Source: Cellvibrionales bacterium UBA1963
Lineage (GTDB): Bacteria > Pseudomonadota > Gammaproteobacteria > Pseudomonadales > UBA7434
Length of the DNA: 8,399 nucleotides
Assembly (NCBI GenBank): GCA_002336035.1
Contig: DDED01000183.1
Location: 1 to 8,399, forward strand
Reading direction: 5' to 3'
In this document: positions 6,227 through 8,399 of the stretch, piece after piece
How the letters are laid out: each line of letters starts with the position of its first letter
How positions within the stretch are numbered: position 1 is the first letter of the stretch
Notes under the pieces: generated by a model
The model's database searches: none
What the model was told of the DNA's origin: nothing
The model's input: the letters and a program-made list of their open reading frames with translations, nothing else
Made by a program: the position numbers and the translations under genes

Positions 6227-6790
6227 ATGAAGATCCTTATTAAGGTTGTTGTAAGCCACCTGCTTTTTATGTCTGCGGCTACCTATGCAATTCACAGTTC
6301 TGTATCGTCTACCGTTTTACAGTCGGTGGACGGGCAGGATTTTAATTTTGCGCTATCAGCGCCCAATGCTCAAATGGGCAGTCTAAGCTTTATGACTATC
6401 GCCATGCAGTCTGATTGGTCTTCAACGTCGACAACAGACGCGGTCAGCGTTTTTATTGAAGGGGTTGATTATGGCGCCTATTCTCGTGATAGCGCAAATG
6501 TTTATAGTGTCACAGCGGTGAATGACAATGCTTACACTATGAGTGTTGATATCTTATTAATGCCAGCGACAACCGCTAACTTTTTGGCTGATGGAGTGCT
6601 TAATGTCAATGTCAGCTTAAGTGATGCTGCTTACGTCAGCGAAGGTTGGTCGACTTGGGGTCGTGCGCCTTTTGCACGGGTCGATTATACCTATAACAAA
6701 ATTAACGCAACGGTAGTGCCCTTACCACCCACTGTGGTGCTGCTTGGGTCTGCTTTAATCGGTTTTACTGTTGTACGTCGCAGTCGTTAA
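6227..6790 (+). CDS. VPLPA-CTERM sorting domain-containing protein, function unknown
   Basis: A 187-residue exported protein. Residues 1-21 (MKILIKVVVSHLLFMSAATYA) are a Sec signal peptide with likely cleavage after Ala21. The body, about 140 residues, is rich in Ser, Thr, Val and Asp and alternates like a beta-sandwich; no enzyme motif is visible. The last 24 residues start with VPLPPTVVLLG and end in VVRRSR. This is the tripartite VPLPA-CTERM form (Pro motif, hydrophobic helix, basic tail) recognised by an exosortase system. The protein is therefore expected to be processed and anchored at the cell surface or released to extracellular matrix. The start has only a weak GAG/GAAG ribosome binding site. 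It lies 239 bases after the sulfatase and converges with the deacetylase-like gene. The sorting signal is near certain; the role of the body is unknown. Confidence 0.88.
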   Translation: MKILIKVVVSHLLFMSAATYAIHSSVSSTVLQSVDGQDFNFALSAPNAQMGSLSFMTIAMQSDWSSTSTTDAVSVFIEGVDYGAYSRDSANVYSVTAVNDNAYTMSVDILLMPATTANFLADGVLNVNVSLSDAAYVSEGWSTWGRAPFARVDYTYNKINATVVPLPPTVVLLGSALIGFTVVRRSR

Positions 6791-6864
6791 GCCATGATTA
6801 TCTGTCAGCTATTGTGTTGACAAAGCCGTTAATTTTGCAGTCACGCTTAACACCCTACAGAAGC

Positions 6865-7218
6865 CTACAGCCGTTTTTTAAAGTAAGTCAGTAACGCCGC
6901 TAAAAAGATAAGCCCGTATTCAGTGGTTGTTGGTACAGTATATGCCGCTTGACGTGGTATAAAACTTACCTGTAACTCATGATTTTTATCTATGTCGTTA
7001 AAGGTATATTTTTCCCCAGTTATTATTTCAATACCGTCTACGGTGATGGTATCAATTTGATAATCTCTATCAGCTATAAAATTAAACGTTGTGCTGCTGC
7101 CGGCGGCAAAACATCGTTGACCGTCGCCACTAATATGGCCACCAAAGCCGCCCGTTGGCAAACAAACCCCTAAGTTTAACCAAGCATTTCCTAGGCTAGG
7201 GTTGGCTTTTCCTGCCCA
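6865..7218 (-). pseudogene. Cut-off C-terminal part of the deacetylase-like protein: end of CBM5/12, InlB-B-like repeat, IPTL-like sorting tail
   Basis: This stretch continues the deacetylase-like gene in the same frame after the TGA at 7221-7219, ending at TAG 6867-6865. It begins WAGKANPSLGNAWLNLG, the second half of a CBM5/12 chitin-binding module whose first half lies before the stop. Next come GGHISGDGQRCFAAGSSTTF and a region ending NHELQVSF, the pattern of divergent InlB B-type repeats found in bacterial surface proteins. The end is VPTTTEYG, a hydrophobic helix (LIFLAALLTY) and FKKRL, which resembles the IPTLSEWG (IPTL-CTERM) sorting signal. The only starts inside are weak ones such as TTG at 7161, with no signal peptide, so independent expression of an anchored protein is unlikely. 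I read it as the untranslated remainder of a gene broken by a nonsense codon; annotation as a separate 98-residue protein would be an artefact. Confidence 0.75.
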
Positions 7219-8399
7219 TCACAAGGATCTATATATCCGTTCATTGTAGGCAACAGTTTCCCCGCCGGTATAAGTATGATCAGGGTCCCATGGGGGTTCT
7301 GAGCAAATTAAGTTGACGCTGTCACTCAGAACTTCTGATGTCGAGACTTGGCAAAAGGGTACAAATTCTGGTTCAGGGTAAGCTATAGGACAATCGACGG
7401 CAGTAGTGATGAAATTTGAAAATGAATAGCTACAAGACTTCACACTATCTTTGTTGATCTCGCCATCATTTTCATTATCGAGTCCGTCGGCTTTTTCTTC
7501 AGTTATTGAATAATCAGGTCTTTGTAGATGTTCCCAGTCTGTCATTGCTTCTGCAGACACTGGATTTTTTATCCATTTGATCAGCTGATGATTAGTGATA
7601 AACCAGACATCATTAAAGCTATTTGCATACGCGATGAATTGATTAAGAGCTTCAGCATTGCTTGGATTAGCTAACCAAGCTGCGTGTAAAAAAATACCTA
7701 AGGGTATTCGATTACCGTTATAGCGTTGATTAAAGTTATATTTTAATAAGCTCTCTAGGCTAGCGGAATCTCCCGTTGGATCCATAAAACCAGCAACGCG
7801 TCCTGCTTGATCTACTAGGCCCCACATCGGTATTTCCCAAAGGCCTGGGCAACTTAAAGGGGGGCATTGGTCAACATGACACGCTTGAGCACCTGTAGTA
7901 TCGAGTGTGTAGGGCCAAATACACTGTTGATCATTGACCGATAGGTGGCCGGGCGATTCAGGAATAGAGCTGTCATACAAAAAACCAGACTGGTGTAAGA
8001 CGGCTATTGAGAGATCACTGTGCTTTAGAAAAGGTGCACAAACCCCCACTATATCCTCAATAGGAATTTGACCAAGTTCAGATAAAGCGTTTCTAGTGCC
8101 ATTAATTTCTGCATGCCATTCATCGTAAGATGAATTGAGATCAGTGGTATGCGTCATTGTATGAACCGCAATCTCATGACCCTTAGCATGTAATTGTTGA
8201 ATTAAATGGTAGTTGCTGTAATGAGTACTAACGCAATAAGTGAATGGAATATCGTCTCCGTTAGGATTAAGGTTGTTCTCAGTGGCAATTTTATTGGACA
8301 GCTCTAATGTTGTCTCTTGCAGCGCGCCATCAAAAGTGATGAGAATAAATTGAGGTATGCCATCGCTACTCAGTTCATTGTCATGGTTGGGTAACGGGC
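7219..8399 (-). CDS. Polysaccharide (chitin) deacetylase-like CE4 protein, eukaryote-like subtype; N terminus outside window, ended early by TGA
   Basis: The frame is open from the right edge to the TGA at 7221-7219, 392 visible residues. The ATG at 8157 is internal, because essential CE4 motifs lie upstream of it. Numbered from the first full codon (8397), the CE4 domain spans about 16-279: QFILITFDGA (motif 1, Asp23, with Gly24 in place of the metal Asp), NPNGDDIPFTYCVS, HEIAVHTMTH (His79/His83, motif 2), VCAPF (motif 3, Cys120 for Arg), YDSS (141-144), WPYTLD (161-166), FLHAAW (236-241, His238) and IKWIKNP. These blocks resemble arthropod and fungal chitin deacetylases more than typical bacterial ones. 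A linker with DGLDNENDGEIN (304-315) looks like an acidic metal-binding motif. A CBM5/12 begins at PPWDPDHTYTGGETVAYN and is cut after IYRSL. The family N-deacetylates chitin-like glycans outside the cytoplasm; the changed residues and early stop make activity doubtful. Confidence 0.85.
   Translation of the reverse strand, partial: PLPNHDNELSSDGIPQFILITFDGALQETTLELSNKIATENNLNPNGDDIPFTYCVSTHYSNYHLIQQLHAKGHEIAVHTMTHTTDLNSSYDEWHAEINGTRNALSELGQIPIEDIVGVCAPFLKHSDLSIAVLHQSGFLYDSSIPESPGHLSVNDQQCIWPYTLDTTGAQACHVDQCPPLSCPGLWEIPMWGLVDQAGRVAGFMDPTGDSASLESLLKYNFNQRYNGNRIPLGIFLHAAWLANPSNAEALNQFIAYANSFNDVWFITNHQLIKWIKNPVSAEAMTDWEHLQRPDYSITEEKADGLDNENDGEINKDSVKSCSYSFSNFITTAVDCPIAYPEPEFVPFCQVSTSEVLSDSVNLICSEPPWDPDHTYTGGETVAYNERIYRSL

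Noticed and set aside
6865..7161. Separate small gene starting at TTG 7161
   Set aside because: It is in the same frame as the upstream deacetylase-like gene, starts in the middle of a module and has no signal peptide; it is the tail of the broken gene.
7219..7221. Programmed readthrough or selenocysteine/Trp recoding at the internal TGA
   Set aside because: TGA is used as an ordinary stop by the glycosyltransferase gene, Trp is encoded by TGG throughout, and a Trp-binding position in a CBM is not a site where selenocysteine is expected. A nonsense mutation is simpler.

Overview
The window looks like chromosomal DNA from an environmental, probably marine, gammaproteobacterium. This is an inference from moderate, visually AT-leaning base composition, dense genes with standard start and stop signals, an SDR/NTF2-like gene pair, and several secreted proteins ending in exosortase-type C-terminal sorting signals. 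No rRNA, tRNA, transposase, phage or CRISPR feature was seen. Seven real genes are visible. The first is cut by the left edge and the last by the right edge.

Left part (2-1306): the 3' end of an NTF2/SnoaL-like gene on the plus strand faces a minus-strand short-chain dehydrogenase/reductase (SDR). Such pairs are common in lipid, steroid or aromatic catabolism. About 550 bases without a confident gene follow, containing one doubtful 49-codon ORF.

Centre (1852-4078): a two-gene, translationally coupled unit encodes a GT1-type glycosyltransferase and an alpha/beta hydrolase, overlapping by 8 bases. It probably builds or remodels a small glycoside or glycolipid; the substrate cannot be read from the sequence. 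Both proteins depart from consensus: Arg replaces the usual N-terminal catalytic His in the transferase, and the hydrolase nucleophile elbow lacks its first Gly.

Right part (4452-8399): three genes for exported proteins, each ending in a short proline-bearing motif, a hydrophobic helix and basic residues. They are a formylglycine-type sulfatase (VPTVP...W variant), a small VPLPA-CTERM protein, and a minus-strand modular polysaccharide-deacetylase-like protein with an IPTL-like tail (VPTTTEYG). The last has a CE4 domain resembling the chitin deacetylases of arthropods and fungi, an acidic DGLDNENDG-type metal-binding-like linker, a CBM5/12 chitin-binding module, an InlB-B-like repeat and the sorting tail. 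An in-frame TGA cuts it in the CBM exactly where a second Trp is expected, and two CE4 catalytic-motif residues are changed, so it appears to be decaying or altered.

Taken together, the right half may be a small surface-anchored glycan-processing locus (desulfation, amino-sugar binding or deacetylation, plus an anchored protein of unknown role). Its sorting enzymes (exosortase or rhombosortase) and the sulfatase-maturing enzyme must be encoded elsewhere.
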